Positions 8,201 through 17,110 are shown, counted from the stretch's first letter. The stretch is DNA of 32,872 nucleotides from CAIVAT01 sp037141055 (GCA_037141055.1 JBAXDH010000031.1:1-32872); one strand, 5' to 3'. Program-made: numbers and translations. Notes: a model not told the origin generated them from the letters alone.

Positions 8201-10843
8201 ATGCCGGGAGGCGAAAAGCAGGCGGCAGCCATGCTCACGCTTTCCACCGATAAAAGTCAGTACAAGGCAGGAGACAAAGTTAAACTGACAATTCCAAGTT
8301 CCCCCGACGGCCGTGCCCTGGTGACCATCGAAACAGGCTCCGGCGTCCTGAAATCGTTCTGGGTGCCCACTTCGAAAGGAAGCACCGATATCACTTTCGA
8401 AGCCACCGAAGCCATGTCGCCGAACTGCTATGCCTATGTGACCCTTATCCAGCCTCATTCACAGGCAAAAAACGACCTTCCGATCCGGCTGTACGGGGTG
8501 GTTCCTGTACAGGTTGAAAACCCGGCAACCCATCTCAAACCCGTCATCTCCATGCGCAATGACCTGGAGCCGGGGAAAGAGGTTACCATCAATGTGAAGG
8601 AGGCGACGGGAAAGCCGATGAGCTATACCCTTGCCATGGTGGACGAGGGTTTGCTTGACCTGACCCGGTTCAAGACCCCCGATTTGTGGAGTGTATTTTA
8701 TGCCCGTGAGGCATTGGGAGTGAAAACCTGGGACCTGTTCGACCAGGTGATGGGTGCCTACAGCGGGGAGTTGCAGCGGATTCTCAGCATCGGCGGCGAC
8801 CAGGATGCCTTGAACAGGGGAGGCCTCAAGGCCAACCGGTTTAAGCCCATGGTCAAATTCCTGGGCCCGTTCGAATTAAAAAAGGGGCAGGGCAGGACAC
8901 ATTCCTTCATCATGCCCGAATATGTTGGTTCAGTGAGGGTGATGGTGGTTGCAGGGCAGGACGGCGCCTATGGCAGCGATGAAAAGACGGTGGCGGTAAA
9001 AAAACCGCTGATGGTCATGGGAACCCTGCCCAGGGTGGTTGGCCCGGGTGAAACGGTGGTTCTGCCGGTAACAGTGTTTGTCATGGACAGGGCTATAAAA
9101 AATGTAAAAGTTGAACTGACCGTCAATGAACTGTTCTCCGTGAATGGCGGAACCACGCGACAGGTCGTTTTCAACGGAATCGGAGATCAACTGTGTTCCT
9201 TTAACCTTTCGGCAGAACAGATGACAGGCATCGGCAAGGTTAAAATTGTCGCCACCAGCGGAAATCAGAGAACCGAACACACCATCGAGATCGGGGTACG
9301 CAACCCCAACGCCCCTGTTACCGATTTTCAGGACAAAGTAATACAGCCCGGCAGCACCTGGTCGGCCGATTTCCGTGCCCCGGGCATTGCAGGGACAAAC
9401 CGCGGCATCCTGGAACTTTCCGCTATCCCCCCGCTGAACCTTGACAAGCGTATGGCTTACCTCATCCAGTATCCGTATGGCTGCATCGAACAGACCACCT
9501 CGGCCGCGTTTCCGCAATTGTACCTGGCGGGGTTGCTCGATCTTTCGGAGAATGCGAAAAAGGAGACCGAACAAAATATACGTGCCGCCATTCAGTGCAT
9601 GAGGTCATTTCAGTTGTCGAACGGCGGAATGACCTACTGGCCGGGCTCCCAATATGCCGATGACTGGGGAACCAGCTATGCCGGGCATTTCCTTCTGGAG
9701 GCGGAGCAAAAGGGATATACCCTGCCTGTCAACTTCCTCGCGGCCTGGAAGGAATTCCAGCGGCAAAAAGCAGTTTCCTGGAATTATGATGCAACATGCT
9801 ACAACAATGACCTGGCGCAGGCCTACCGCTTATTCACCCTGGCCCTAGCCAGGGCGCCCGAGCTGGGAGCCATGAACAAGTTGCTGGAGCGCAGCGATCT
9901 TTCGGTTTCCGCACGGTGGCAGCTTGCAGCAGCCTACCAGCTTGCCGGGAAGCGGGAGGTGGCAGTGAGCCTGGTTAATTCATTGCCCACTGCAGTGAAG
10001 CCATACCGTGAACTTTATTTCACCTATGGCTCCGACCTGCGCGATAAAGCCATGATCGTTGATGCCCTGTGCCTGATGGATATGAAAACCAAAGCCGCAC
10101 CACTCGTGAAGGAGATTTCATCGTCGCTCTGTTCTTCTGAATGGTACAGCACGCAGTCAACCTCTTTTGCCCTGATGGCCATCGCCCGGTTCACCGGGAA
10201 TGCAGGCGGAAGCGGCATCCGGGCTTCGGTGAGGCTGAACGGAGATCAGCCGGAAGCAGTTGAGTCGTCAAAACCGGTATTTTCGAAAAACATTGATGTC
10301 AGGCCGGGGAAAAAGGGAGTCATCCAGGTGGTCAACCAGGGGAAAAACATCCTGTTTGCCCGGATCGTGCTTACCGGCATCCCGGCACAGGGCGATACCA
10401 CTGCTTCGGCCAACAGCCTGAAGATTTCCATGGCCTTTAAATCGATGAACGGGGAGGTCATCAAACCGCAGTTGCTGTCGCAGGGGACCAACTTTGTGAC
10501 GGAAGTAACCGTTACCAATCCCGGGATACGCGGAGGATACAGGCAGCTGGCTTTGTCGCAGGTTTTTCCTTCCGGGTGGGAGGTGATCAACGCACGGATG
10601 AGCGACCTGGCCGCATCGAAGGCAACTGCTTCCGCATTTACATACCAGGATGTGCGTGACGACCGGGTCAACACATTTTTCGACCTCGATCCGGGGCAAA
10701 GCAAAACCTTCCGGGTGATGCTGATGGCCACCTATCTCGGACGCTTCTATCTTCCAGCTACCGGCTGCGAAGCCATGTACGACAACACCATCAGCGCAAG
10801 GGTTCCGGGGCGCTGGGTAGAGGTTGTTCCAGCCAGGAAATAG
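5270..10843 (+). CDS. Bacterial alpha-2-macroglobulin, thioester type
   Basis: 1857 residues, longer than the roughly 1650 of E. coli YfhM. Alpha-2-macroglobulins trap proteases: cleavage of a bait region exposes a reactive thioester that links to the attacker. The N-terminus has one hydrophobic helix (residues 6-26) and no lipobox Cys, so it looks membrane-anchored facing the periplasm rather than a lipoprotein. A run of beta-sandwich MG domains follows. The family motif GERGVWRPGD is at 630-639. An Asp/Glu-rich insert (about 465-505, many D, E, Y, W residues) is unusual. The thioester motif CIEQ is at 1405-1408 in the context YPYGCIEQTTSAAF, all key residues present, and the helical thioester domain and a receptor-binding-like C-terminal domain follow (ending GRWVEVVPARK). 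PBP1C follows 195 bases downstream, as in many bacteria. No clear promoter lies between the upstream terminator and the ATG. The family assignment is very secure. Confidence 0.95.
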   Translation: MKKKSLYLVLAGIIILTGIVLVIVLSGKNRHSTIRVNPAFREYVHGFTTGIVSTGTTIKVKLADDFADTATFNTQVNQTFFKFSPAMKGKTYWSDSRTLVFQPEEKLPQDREYTVEFYLSQLLTVPDSLKTMTFQFRTMAQDFSVEVDNHKAYSHENLSIGQLNGTVLTSDVADDQQVEKILSANQGGKELAIAWAHDQKKRAHYFRVDSIARGKESGEVKLVWDGAPIDSKTSGKTTVEIPAVNDFKVLSVKSYPYTQQCWRVQFSDPLKPDQNLDGLFSVGKYNNVRYTVEDNLLWIYLPETENSKVSLTLEPSIRNINQVPLGKRFSQQVAVDNTKPNVRFVGDGVILPGSNGMLLPFEAVNLNAVDVKVIRIFASNILQFLQVNDLNDNSQLARVGRVVLKKTIPLTGITDYSKWNRYSIDLSTLISAEPGAIYSVSLRFKKNYSTYPCEEQDSLKSTSNDMMLMEDPEKDNDQNWDYFSSYEESDYREGGWENYHWEQRDDPCKASYFFNKTVSRNVLASDLGLIAKAGSDGNYHVYVTDLISTKPQKGVAIEFFNFQLQSIGKAATDAEGMVMVPLKKMPFIIVARNGAQTGYLKLTDGNALSLSMFDVSGEPVQKGIKGVIYGERGVWRPGDSIYLTFVLEDKQHQLPVHHPVSMTLFNPSGQMINRMVRTTQVNGFFNFSTATAWDAPTGNWLAKVNVGGAEFQKTLKIETVKPNRLKIRFDFKAGKLIKDKVPSAMLEANWLTGATARNLKAKVMLTLSKSVTAFKNYPGYVFDNPTAGFAAENITVFDGRLDENGRTLVTPKIHVTNIAPGALKASFETMVFEDGGDFSVDRFTIPYYPYQSYAGISVPAGANGDRVLYTDKTYDISLLNVDAEGTLVPSNRLKVEVYKLEWRWWWDDTEAGSADFISTAYIRPVDSGTVKTVNGKATFAFQAEYNNWGRYLIKVTDKASGHATGKVVYVDWPGYYRMPGGEKQAAAMLTLSTDKSQYKAGDKVKLTIPSSPDGRALVTIETGSGVLKSFWVPTSKGSTDITFEATEAMSPNCYAYVTLIQPHSQAKNDLPIRLYGVVPVQVENPATHLKPVISMRNDLEPGKEVTINVKEATGKPMSYTLAMVDEGLLDLTRFKTPDLWSVFYAREALGVKTWDLFDQVMGAYSGELQRILSIGGDQDALNRGGLKANRFKPMVKFLGPFELKKGQGRTHSFIMPEYVGSVRVMVVAGQDGAYGSDEKTVAVKKPLMVMGTLPRVVGPGETVVLPVTVFVMDRAIKNVKVELTVNELFSVNGGTTRQVVFNGIGDQLCSFNLSAEQMTGIGKVKIVATSGNQRTEHTIEIGVRNPNAPVTDFQDKVIQPGSTWSADFRAPGIAGTNRGILELSAIPPLNLDKRMAYLIQYPYGCIEQTTSAAFPQLYLAGLLDLSENAKKETEQNIRAAIQCMRSFQLSNGGMTYWPGSQYADDWGTSYAGHFLLEAEQKGYTLPVNFLAAWKEFQRQKAVSWNYDATCYNNDLAQAYRLFTLALARAPELGAMNKLLERSDLSVSARWQLAAAYQLAGKREVAVSLVNSLPTAVKPYRELYFTYGSDLRDKAMIVDALCLMDMKTKAAPLVKEISSSLCSSEWYSTQSTSFALMAIARFTGNAGGSGIRASVRLNGDQPEAVESSKPVFSKNIDVRPGKKGVIQVVNQGKNILFARIVLTGIPAQGDTTASANSLKISMAFKSMNGEVIKPQLLSQGTNFVTEVTVTNPGIRGGYRQLALSQVFPSGWEVINARMSDLAASKATASAFTYQDVRDDRVNTFFDLDPGQSKTFRVMLMATYLGRFYLPATGCEAMYDNTISARVPGRWVEVVPARK

Positions 10844-10865
10844 GTCATAAAGCCAGCGATCCTAA

Positions 10866-11000
10866 ACTTTTCACACTTCATTTTTCACTTTTCACCAAAC
10901 ACTCTTCACTCATGCATATTAACTTTTCATAGAATGCCCACAGTGAACAGGTGTTAGTGAACAACGATGAGTGAAAAGTGAAAGATGAATAGTGAAGAAT
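10866..11000. repeat. Imperfect inverted repeat of TTCACTTTTCAC type between A2M and PBP1C
   Basis: On the left (10868-10912) the plus strand reads TCACACTTCATTTTTCAC and related CACTTTTCAC/CTTCACTCAT units. On the right (10966-10999) the complement appears as GATGAGTGAAAAGTGAAAG and ATAGTGAAGAAT. The arms are degenerate, about 55 bases apart, and built from short repeated units. The rest of the 195-base gap shows no gene. The element lies inside what is probably one transcript, so it could form a processing or stability hairpin. Confidence 0.55.
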
Positions 11001-11038
11001 TGGCGGACAAATGGCGTTTATAAGAAGCTATATAATTC

Positions 11039-13435
11039 ATGATATCAGGATTAGCGGGAAAAATAAGGAAGCGAATATCGGGAAAGACAGGGCGGAGCCG
11101 TTACTTCTTGTATGTATTCCTTTTGCTCCTGGCGCTCCTGTTCTGGTTCTCCCTGCCCCGGCCATTGTTTGAGGATCCGCTTTCAACCGTATTGCTTGAT
11201 CGAAGCGGGAACCTGATGGGGGCAAAGATCTCGGCCGATCAGCAGTGGCGTTTTCCGGAAAGCGACACCGTGCCTGGAAAATTCAAAATTGCCATTACGC
11301 AATATGAAGACCGGTATTTCAGGTATCACCCGGGATTCAACCCCGCAGCGATCGTGCGGGCGGCATGGCTGAACATCAGGAACCGCAGGATCGTGAGCGG
11401 AGGCAGCACCATCAGCATGCAGGTGATCCGGCTGATGCGGAAAAACAGGAGCCGCACATTCACCGAAAAAATCATTGAAACCTTCCTGGCATTCCGGCTT
11501 GAATGTACGCACAGCAAGAAGGATATCCTGCGGCTGTATGCGTCGCATGCCCCGTTTGGCGGCAATGTGGTGGGGCTTGACGCGGCAGCATGGCGTTATT
11601 TCGGCAATGACGCCCCGCATCTTTCATGGGCCGAAGCTGCAACGCTGGCGGTACTGCCAAACAGTCCCGGGCTGATCTACCCCGGTCGCAATCCCAGGTT
11701 TCTGCTGGCCAAACGAAACCACCTGCTCGACCTTCTTTTTTCCAGGGGGATCATTGATGGTTCCACCCATGAACTGGCAAAAAGTGAAAGACTTCCTGAA
11801 AAACCATTCCCATTGCCACAGCTGGCCCCGCATTTGCTCGAACGTTCAGTGAAGGAAGGCCACAAAGGGACCCGCGTGTGTTCCACGGTGGATATCGCCC
11901 TGCAAAAAAGGGTTAACGACATCCTGGGAATCCACAGCATCGGGCTCAGGGCAAACGAGATACACAATGCCGCTGCCCTGGTCCTGGATGCAAAAACCGG
12001 CAATGTGCTGGCCTATGCCGGCAACATCCCGGGAACTTCCGCACGGGAACATGGAAACAATGTTGACATCATAACCTCACCCAGGAGCACCGGCAGCATT
12101 TTAAAGCCCTTCCTGTATGCCGCCATGCTGAACGACGGACTCTTGCTGCCCAACACCCTTGTTCCCGACATCCCGATGCAGATCGGCGGCTTCATCCCCG
12201 AAAACTACAACCTCCAATACGATGGTGCGGTGCCGGCAAAAATGGCGCTGTCGCGTTCGCTGAACATCCCGGCGGTGAAGATGCTTCAGACATACGGTTA
12301 TGACCAGTTTTACGCACTCCTCCGTAAAATCGGCATGACCACGCTCAGCCATCAGGCCGACCATTATGGCCTCTCGATCATCCTGGGCGGCGCGGAAGCC
12401 AACCTGTGGGACCTTGCCGGCATTTACGCCTCCATGGCAAGAACGCTGAGCCATTATACTGTCAATGGTTCCAGGTACAGTAAAACAGACTTTCATCCAC
12501 CGCTTTATCTGATCCGGGATGAAAAAAACCAATCGTCGTTCACCGATCAGGCTTCGTGGTTCGATGCGGGATCGATCTGGCTCACCTTCGAGGCCATGGT
12601 GGAGGTGTCGCGCCCGGATGCGGAGCAGCAGTGGCAGACTTTTTCCTCCTCCCATAAAATCGCCTGGAAAACCGGCACCAGTTTTGGCAACCGCGATGCA
12701 TGGTCCGTCGGAGTAACGCCGGAGTATGTGGTGGCGGTATGGGTGGGTAATGCGTCGGGCGAGGGAAGGCCCGGACTGACCGGCGTCGGGGTTGCCGCCC
12801 CGGTGCTGTTCGATATTTTCAAGACCCTTCCTCCCACCACCTGGTTTGAAACTCCGGTTGAGGCTCTGATGAAGGTTCCAGTTTGCCGCTACAGCGGATA
12901 CCGCGCCACCTCCATCTGCGAGTTTGTCGATTCGGCCTGGATCCAGAAACCGGGTGCGAAAACCCTTCCATGCCCATTCCACCAGGTCATCCACCTGAAT
13001 AAAACCGGGCAATGGCAGGTGAACTCAAACTGTGAATCGCCCGGCAACATGCAGCATGTGTCGTGGTTCGTCCTTCCGCCGGTGCAGGAGTGGTATTTTC
13101 GCAATAAAAATCCATTTTACAAAGTTTTGCCGCCTTTCCGTTCCGATTGCGGCGGGAATGCCGAACGGAAAAACATGGAGATCATCTATCCGAAAAACAA
13201 CAGCAAAATATACATCCCGGTTGATCTCGACGGAAAACCAGGAAGCACAGTGTTCAAAGTGGCTCACCGCAATCCCGCAATCACGATATACTGGCACGTC
13301 GACGATCGTTTCACCGGCACCACTTCACAGGTTCACCAGATGGCATTATCACCTGCCTTCGGAAAACATAAGCTTACGCTGGTCGACCAGAACGGGGAGC
13401 GTATTTCAATTGGATTTGAGGTAATCAGCCGGTGA
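11039..13435 (+). CDS. pbpC: Penicillin-binding protein 1C (bifunctional glycosyltransferase/transpeptidase)
   Basis: 798 residues, the usual PBP1C length. It polymerises lipid II and cross-links peptides at the outer face of the inner membrane; next to A2M it is thought to repair wall at breached sites. Order: a basic cytoplasmic start, a TM helix at 22-40, then a GT51 domain with the catalytic Glu90 in the motif YEDRYF (89-94) and GGSTISMQ at 121-128. The transpeptidase domain has SILK (353-356, nucleophile Ser353), SLN (407-409) and KTGTS (544-548). After it comes a Cys-containing linker and a C-terminal BiPBP_C beta domain (about 715-798, beginning IIYPKNNSKIYIPVDLDG), which is diagnostic for PBP1C. 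All active-site residues are intact. It is likely transcribed with the A2M gene. Its stop lies 8 bases from that of the opposing T9SS-tail gene. Confidence 0.95.
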   Translation: MISGLAGKIRKRISGKTGRSRYFLYVFLLLLALLFWFSLPRPLFEDPLSTVLLDRSGNLMGAKISADQQWRFPESDTVPGKFKIAITQYEDRYFRYHPGFNPAAIVRAAWLNIRNRRIVSGGSTISMQVIRLMRKNRSRTFTEKIIETFLAFRLECTHSKKDILRLYASHAPFGGNVVGLDAAAWRYFGNDAPHLSWAEAATLAVLPNSPGLIYPGRNPRFLLAKRNHLLDLLFSRGIIDGSTHELAKSERLPEKPFPLPQLAPHLLERSVKEGHKGTRVCSTVDIALQKRVNDILGIHSIGLRANEIHNAAALVLDAKTGNVLAYAGNIPGTSAREHGNNVDIITSPRSTGSILKPFLYAAMLNDGLLLPNTLVPDIPMQIGGFIPENYNLQYDGAVPAKMALSRSLNIPAVKMLQTYGYDQFYALLRKIGMTTLSHQADHYGLSIILGGAEANLWDLAGIYASMARTLSHYTVNGSRYSKTDFHPPLYLIRDEKNQSSFTDQASWFDAGSIWLTFEAMVEVSRPDAEQQWQTFSSSHKIAWKTGTSFGNRDAWSVGVTPEYVVAVWVGNASGEGRPGLTGVGVAAPVLFDIFKTLPPTTWFETPVEALMKVPVCRYSGYRATSICEFVDSAWIQKPGAKTLPCPFHQVIHLNKTGQWQVNSNCESPGNMQHVSWFVLPPVQEWYFRNKNPFYKVLPPFRSDCGGNAERKNMEIIYPKNNSKIYIPVDLDGKPGSTVFKVAHRNPAITIYWHVDDRFTGTTSQVHQMALSPAFGKHKLTLVDQNGERISIGFEVISR

Positions 13436-13443
13436 AATGGGAA

Positions 13444-14835
13444 TTATTCACCTGATTTCATCAGCGTACCAGAACCAATGACAGTTCCATTTTGGGAAAT
13501 TTTGTAAAAATAAAGACCTGTAGAGAGGGCTGTAACGTCGATGGATTCGACATATGCCGCAATCCTTTTTTCAAGGACAGGACGCCCCATCTGGTCAAAC
13601 AGGCAAAACTGACAGTTTTTATTGCTGATCTCAATGTTTAACCGGTCTTTTAAAGGGTTCGGATAAATTCTGGCCTGAAACTGAGGAGGGTCGTCCGCCG
13701 TTCCCGTGATGTTGCCATTGTTATCGGTCTTTATCAATAATCCATGATGATCTGAAGTAGTCAATTGTTCAACCTCCCCGCAAATGATGTAGCCATGGTC
13801 ATTGGTGCTTTCAACGGACAAGCCATAGGAATTGTGATAATTTCCCATTCTCTTTTCCCAGGATATATCTCCGGAAGAAGTGAATTTTACAAGATACAAC
13901 CGAGATGAATCACGAGGGTACGGGTCGCTGTAGCTCCCGCAGGCAATGGCGCCTCCGTCGGCAGTGGTGCGGATACTGTTGAAATACTGGAAGCCGGACG
14001 CATAAAGCACCCTGGTCCAGAGGGTATCACCTTCCGCATTGAACCTCATCACAAAGGCATTCTGGTTTGGGGTTCCCAACAAGCCGCAGGCTATATAACC
14101 ATTATTTCCTGCGGTATCTGCCGAATAAAATGTTGCATCCAGCATCCAGCTGTAGTTAAACTCCCGGTACCACAAAGAGTCTCCGGTTGGTCCGGTCCGG
14201 AGCATAAAGGGATGGCTGACCGAATAAGCATCGATCAGCGCACCAGCCACAATGAAGCCGTGATCAGGTGTTTCTCTGACAGACCAACTATAGCAGGAAT
14301 GTCCTGTGTTTTGCGGAAACATATGGTAAGTCCTTAACCAGACAACATCCCCGGAAGGGCCGGCATGAACGACTCGTAACAGTGACCAGATGGAATCTGC
14401 TGCTGATACAGTATATCCCAGATCGGATGATTGCGAAAGCGCTTTCCCTACGCCATTACACAGCTCCTTTTCCCAAAGTGAATCGCCGGTTGATGAAGTG
14501 TGAAACAGATCTGTTTTTCCATTTCGGTTCGCAAAGAATGTATACCCGCCGTCGGAGGATTGAACCAGTGACCGGTCGCCGGTGTCATTGGTTCCGATTC
14601 CGCGAAAGGTTTTTGTAAATGTTGTGTCTCCCATATAATTTGTCTTCACGAGCCATATGTCATAAGCCGGAGGAGATACGATGGTGCCTAGAAAAGCATA
14701 ACCCCCATCAGTGGTCTGAATAACCGACCAGGCGGTTTCCAGGGAACCCTTTGTGATAATTTTCTCAAAGGCAAACTGTGCTTTTCCTGCGATTGATAAA
14801 AACACCGCAAAAATTAATAGAACGGTTGTTCTCAC
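13444..14835 (-). CDS. Secreted seven-repeat beta-propeller-like protein with T9SS type-A sorting domain
   Basis: 463 residues starting at a GTG codon (14835); no nearby ATG gives a signal peptide, and a -7-like element lies 25 bases upstream. The signal peptide is about residues 1-19 (GKAQ). The body holds seven repeats of about 50 residues built on '(S/T)xDGGYxxxG...(W/L)LVKTxxxGDxxWxK', for example TTDGGYAFLG and TNDHGYIICG, a pattern that suggests a seven-bladed propeller. The last 75 residues form the sorting domain: IYPNPLKDRLNIEI, then FDQMGRPV and STGLYFYKI. The protein is therefore expected to cross the outer membrane by T9SS and end up surface-bound or released. Binding partner or enzyme activity is not evident. 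The next gene on the same strand, also with a T9SS tail, is separated by 172 bases. Confidence 0.82.
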   Translation of the reverse strand: MRTTVLLIFAVFLSIAGKAQFAFEKIITKGSLETAWSVIQTTDGGYAFLGTIVSPPAYDIWLVKTNYMGDTTFTKTFRGIGTNDTGDRSLVQSSDGGYTFFANRNGKTDLFHTSSTGDSLWEKELCNGVGKALSQSSDLGYTVSAADSIWSLLRVVHAGPSGDVVWLRTYHMFPQNTGHSCYSWSVRETPDHGFIVAGALIDAYSVSHPFMLRTGPTGDSLWYREFNYSWMLDATFYSADTAGNNGYIACGLLGTPNQNAFVMRFNAEGDTLWTRVLYASGFQYFNSIRTTADGGAIACGSYSDPYPRDSSRLYLVKFTSSGDISWEKRMGNYHNSYGLSVESTNDHGYIICGEVEQLTTSDHHGLLIKTDNNGNITGTADDPPQFQARIYPNPLKDRLNIEISNKNCQFCLFDQMGRPVLEKRIAAYVESIDVTALSTGLYFYKISQNGTVIGSGTLMKSGE

Positions 14836-15007
14836 GGAAGGGATTTTTCAAGTCAACAATAAATGTAATTCATTTTTCAGTGTCTGCTGTTCTTTTGTTT
14901 GATTGGAATGAAGATTAATATCACCCCTCCGGGGTTTATTATTCGTTCATGCGATTTCTTCTATAATCATAGCAGCCATTCGGGCTTAATAACACTCGTC
15001 CGTTCCA
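14836..15007. other. Intergenic gap between two T9SS-cargo genes
   Basis: 172 bases without a gene. It holds the -7-like element at 14860-14867 and a small palindrome ACCCC-TCC-GGGGT at 14923-14935 that lacks a T-run on the minus strand. Nothing else was recognised. Confidence 0.4.
14860..14867 (-). promoter_or_regulatory. -7-like element for the seven-repeat T9SS protein
   Basis: The minus strand reads TACATTTA, one mismatch (final base) from TAnnTTTG, 25 bases before the GTG start. The same octamer stands 22-26 bases before two other genes in this window (20183-20176 and 28752-28745). Confidence 0.4.
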
Positions 15008-17110
15008 CTAATATCCAGCAACCACGATTTTTTTAATTTCGGAATATCCGTTTGATGTAAATCTGCAGAAATACAAACCACGGGGCAGGCTTGAAAAATC
15101 AACGGCAATCGTATAACTGCCCTTCCGCTGAACGGCATTGACCAGGTCCCTGATCCTGAAACCTGAAACGTCGTACAACGTAAGATGCACCTCCGAAGTC
15201 TTCTCTACCCGGTAGCTGATCCTTGCTATCGAACTTGCCGGATTGGGACAAACCGACAGCATCTCTTTGGTGCTTGTAATATCGTGAGGTCGCAGCCCGA
15301 CAATTCCACCGGTCGTGGTTTTTAAAATGGTCCCATAGCCACCGGTTGCCCAGCCGGTATTTTTATCCGTAAAACAGATGGTGTAAAGGTAATTGTCGGT
15401 CAGATTGGCCTGCCGGTCCCAGTTGATCCCGCCATCCTGCGTGTGGAAAATGGTTCCGTATGAACCACATATCCATCCGTTGAGAGAGTCGGGAAAAGTG
15501 ACGGAATAGAGCCACTGACCGCCGGGTAATTCCGCAGAATTCCATGATTCTCCTCCATTGGTGGTATGAAGTACTACGCTTGTATAACCACTGGTCCAGC
15601 GGTGACCGACAGCCCATCCCTGGTTCAGGCCGGTAAATGTCACATCATGCAATTCTGCATTGGTTCCGCTGGATTTAGGTGTCCAGGTAACCCCGCCATC
15701 TGTGGTTTTCATGATTTTCCCGGCATCACCTACAATCCAACCGGTGTTCTGGTCTGCAAAAAATATGGCATACGGACTGATGGGACCAACATGCAATTTA
15801 TCCCAGGTAATTCCCCCGTTGGTGGTCCGCAAAATGGTGTCTGTACCAACGGCCCATCCATGGAGTGGATCGGTAAAAGCGAGGTCACGCAGAAAAAGCG
15901 TATGGCCGGGATCAAGGAATTGGACGGTCCAGGAATGGCCACCGTCGGCTGTATGCGCAATTTGCCCAAACCCTGCAGACCATCCGTTGAGCAGATCTGT
16001 AAAAACGATGCGATCGGAAAAGAAGGCAGTCGTATCAATTCCCTCCCAGGTTTCCCCGCCATCACCCGTGAACAGGATCCTGTTGCCGTTCTCCAGCAGC
16101 CACCCGGATTGTGCATCCGCAAAAAAAGAATCACGTATCTCCGGTTTGTTCGTCCCGCTGCTCAGGTCATACCAGTTTACGCCCCCGTCATCACTTTTCA
16201 CCAGGTGTCCGCAATAACCGACGCCATAAGCAACTTGCGGCCCCGGGAAGCATCCGCTGATATATCCGCAGGTGGAATTTACAACATGCCACGAGATGCC
16301 AGCATCAACCGACTTAAGGATGACTGCGCCTGTAATTATCCCGGTATCCTGCGACGCAAAGGAGACCTGCGACAAATTCCCGGTTGTTCCGCTTGCCTTC
16401 TCAACCCAGTTTGCACCACCATCCTGGGTAGACAGGACGGTTCCGTTTTCACCGCAGATCGTTCCGGTTGAAAGGGAAGAAAAACAAATGCTGTTGAGCG
16501 ATTTTGTTGTTGGTGACACAACGGATATCCATGACAGTCCTCCATCGTTGGTTTTCAGGATGGTGCCGTTTGATCCAACGATCCAGCCTTTTAAAGGATC
16601 CTGGAAGAAGATGCATCCCAGGCTCTGATTCTGAATATTCGGGATCAGTTTGTTGTACCAGGTCAATCCTCCATCCAATGTATATTTTACCTCCCCTGAA
16701 GAGCCCACAGCCCAGCCGGTACTTACATCCACAAAGAAGATATCCCGGAGCGGACTGTTATTGGCAGCATTCAGCACTGTGTTCCAGGAGGTTCCCCCGT
16801 CGGTGGTTTTCAAAATCAGTTCCCAGGAATTGGGAAAACTGCCAGCAATCCATCCGTGGGTTGAATTGATGAAAAAAACCGAATTCAGTGTTGCCAGCAG
16901 GTTTGCCGGCTGGATGTTCCAGGAAGCTCCTCCGTTTGCCGAGTGAATGATGGTGCCATTGCTGCCACAGGCCCATCCTTCGCTCTGGTTAATGAAACAA
17001 ACTGATTGAAGAGAATTTCCCTGGGGTTTAGGATTTTGCCAGAACCATTGTGAAAAAACACTGCTGGAAATAAAGCAACAGAGCAGAACCAAATTTAACA
17101 GGCGTTTCAT
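15008..17110 (-). CDS. Secreted Ycf48/BNR-repeat protein, fourteen repeats, T9SS type-A sorting domain
   Basis: 700 residues from the ATG at 17110, chosen because it directly opens a signal peptide (MKRLLNLVLLCCFISSSVFS, then Q); an in-frame ATG at 17161 would add 17 residues before it. I count fourteen repeats of about 42 residues of the Ycf48-like type, each with a 'xxxxFxDxxxGWxxGxxGxIxxTxDGGxxW' pattern, for example GWAVGSSGEVKYTLDGGLTW. This would suit two seven-bladed propellers in tandem. Residues of about 628-700 are the T9SS sorting domain (VCPNPASSIARISYRV, YDVSGFRIRDL, LPRGLYFCRF). The protein is predicted to be surface-exposed or released. Ycf48 itself helps assemble photosystem II, but these Bacteroidetes multi-repeat proteins have no known link to photosynthesis; the fold is borrowed and the ligand is unknown. 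Confidence 0.87.
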   Translation of the reverse strand: MKRLLNLVLLCCFISSSVFSQWFWQNPKPQGNSLQSVCFINQSEGWACGSNGTIIHSANGGASWNIQPANLLATLNSVFFINSTHGWIAGSFPNSWELILKTTDGGTSWNTVLNAANNSPLRDIFFVDVSTGWAVGSSGEVKYTLDGGLTWYNKLIPNIQNQSLGCIFFQDPLKGWIVGSNGTILKTNDGGLSWISVVSPTTKSLNSICFSSLSTGTICGENGTVLSTQDGGANWVEKASGTTGNLSQVSFASQDTGIITGAVILKSVDAGISWHVVNSTCGYISGCFPGPQVAYGVGYCGHLVKSDDGGVNWYDLSSGTNKPEIRDSFFADAQSGWLLENGNRILFTGDGGETWEGIDTTAFFSDRIVFTDLLNGWSAGFGQIAHTADGGHSWTVQFLDPGHTLFLRDLAFTDPLHGWAVGTDTILRTTNGGITWDKLHVGPISPYAIFFADQNTGWIVGDAGKIMKTTDGGVTWTPKSSGTNAELHDVTFTGLNQGWAVGHRWTSGYTSVVLHTTNGGESWNSAELPGGQWLYSVTFPDSLNGWICGSYGTIFHTQDGGINWDRQANLTDNYLYTICFTDKNTGWATGGYGTILKTTTGGIVGLRPHDITSTKEMLSVCPNPASSIARISYRVEKTSEVHLTLYDVSGFRIRDLVNAVQRKGSYTIAVDFSSLPRGLYFCRFTSNGYSEIKKIVVAGY

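Noticed and set aside
12101..13012. Open frame of 303 codons on the minus strand
   Set aside because: It is antisense to the transpeptidase domain of pbpC, which has all active-site motifs intact.
14923..14935. ACCCC-TCC-GGGGT as a terminator
   Set aside because: The stem has only five pairs and a three-base loop, and no T-run follows on the minus strand, where the adjacent genes are transcribed.
15566..16471. Open frame of 301 codons on the plus strand
   Set aside because: It is antisense to the fourteen-repeat T9SS protein. Its length follows from the repeated codons of that gene and the product resembles nothing.
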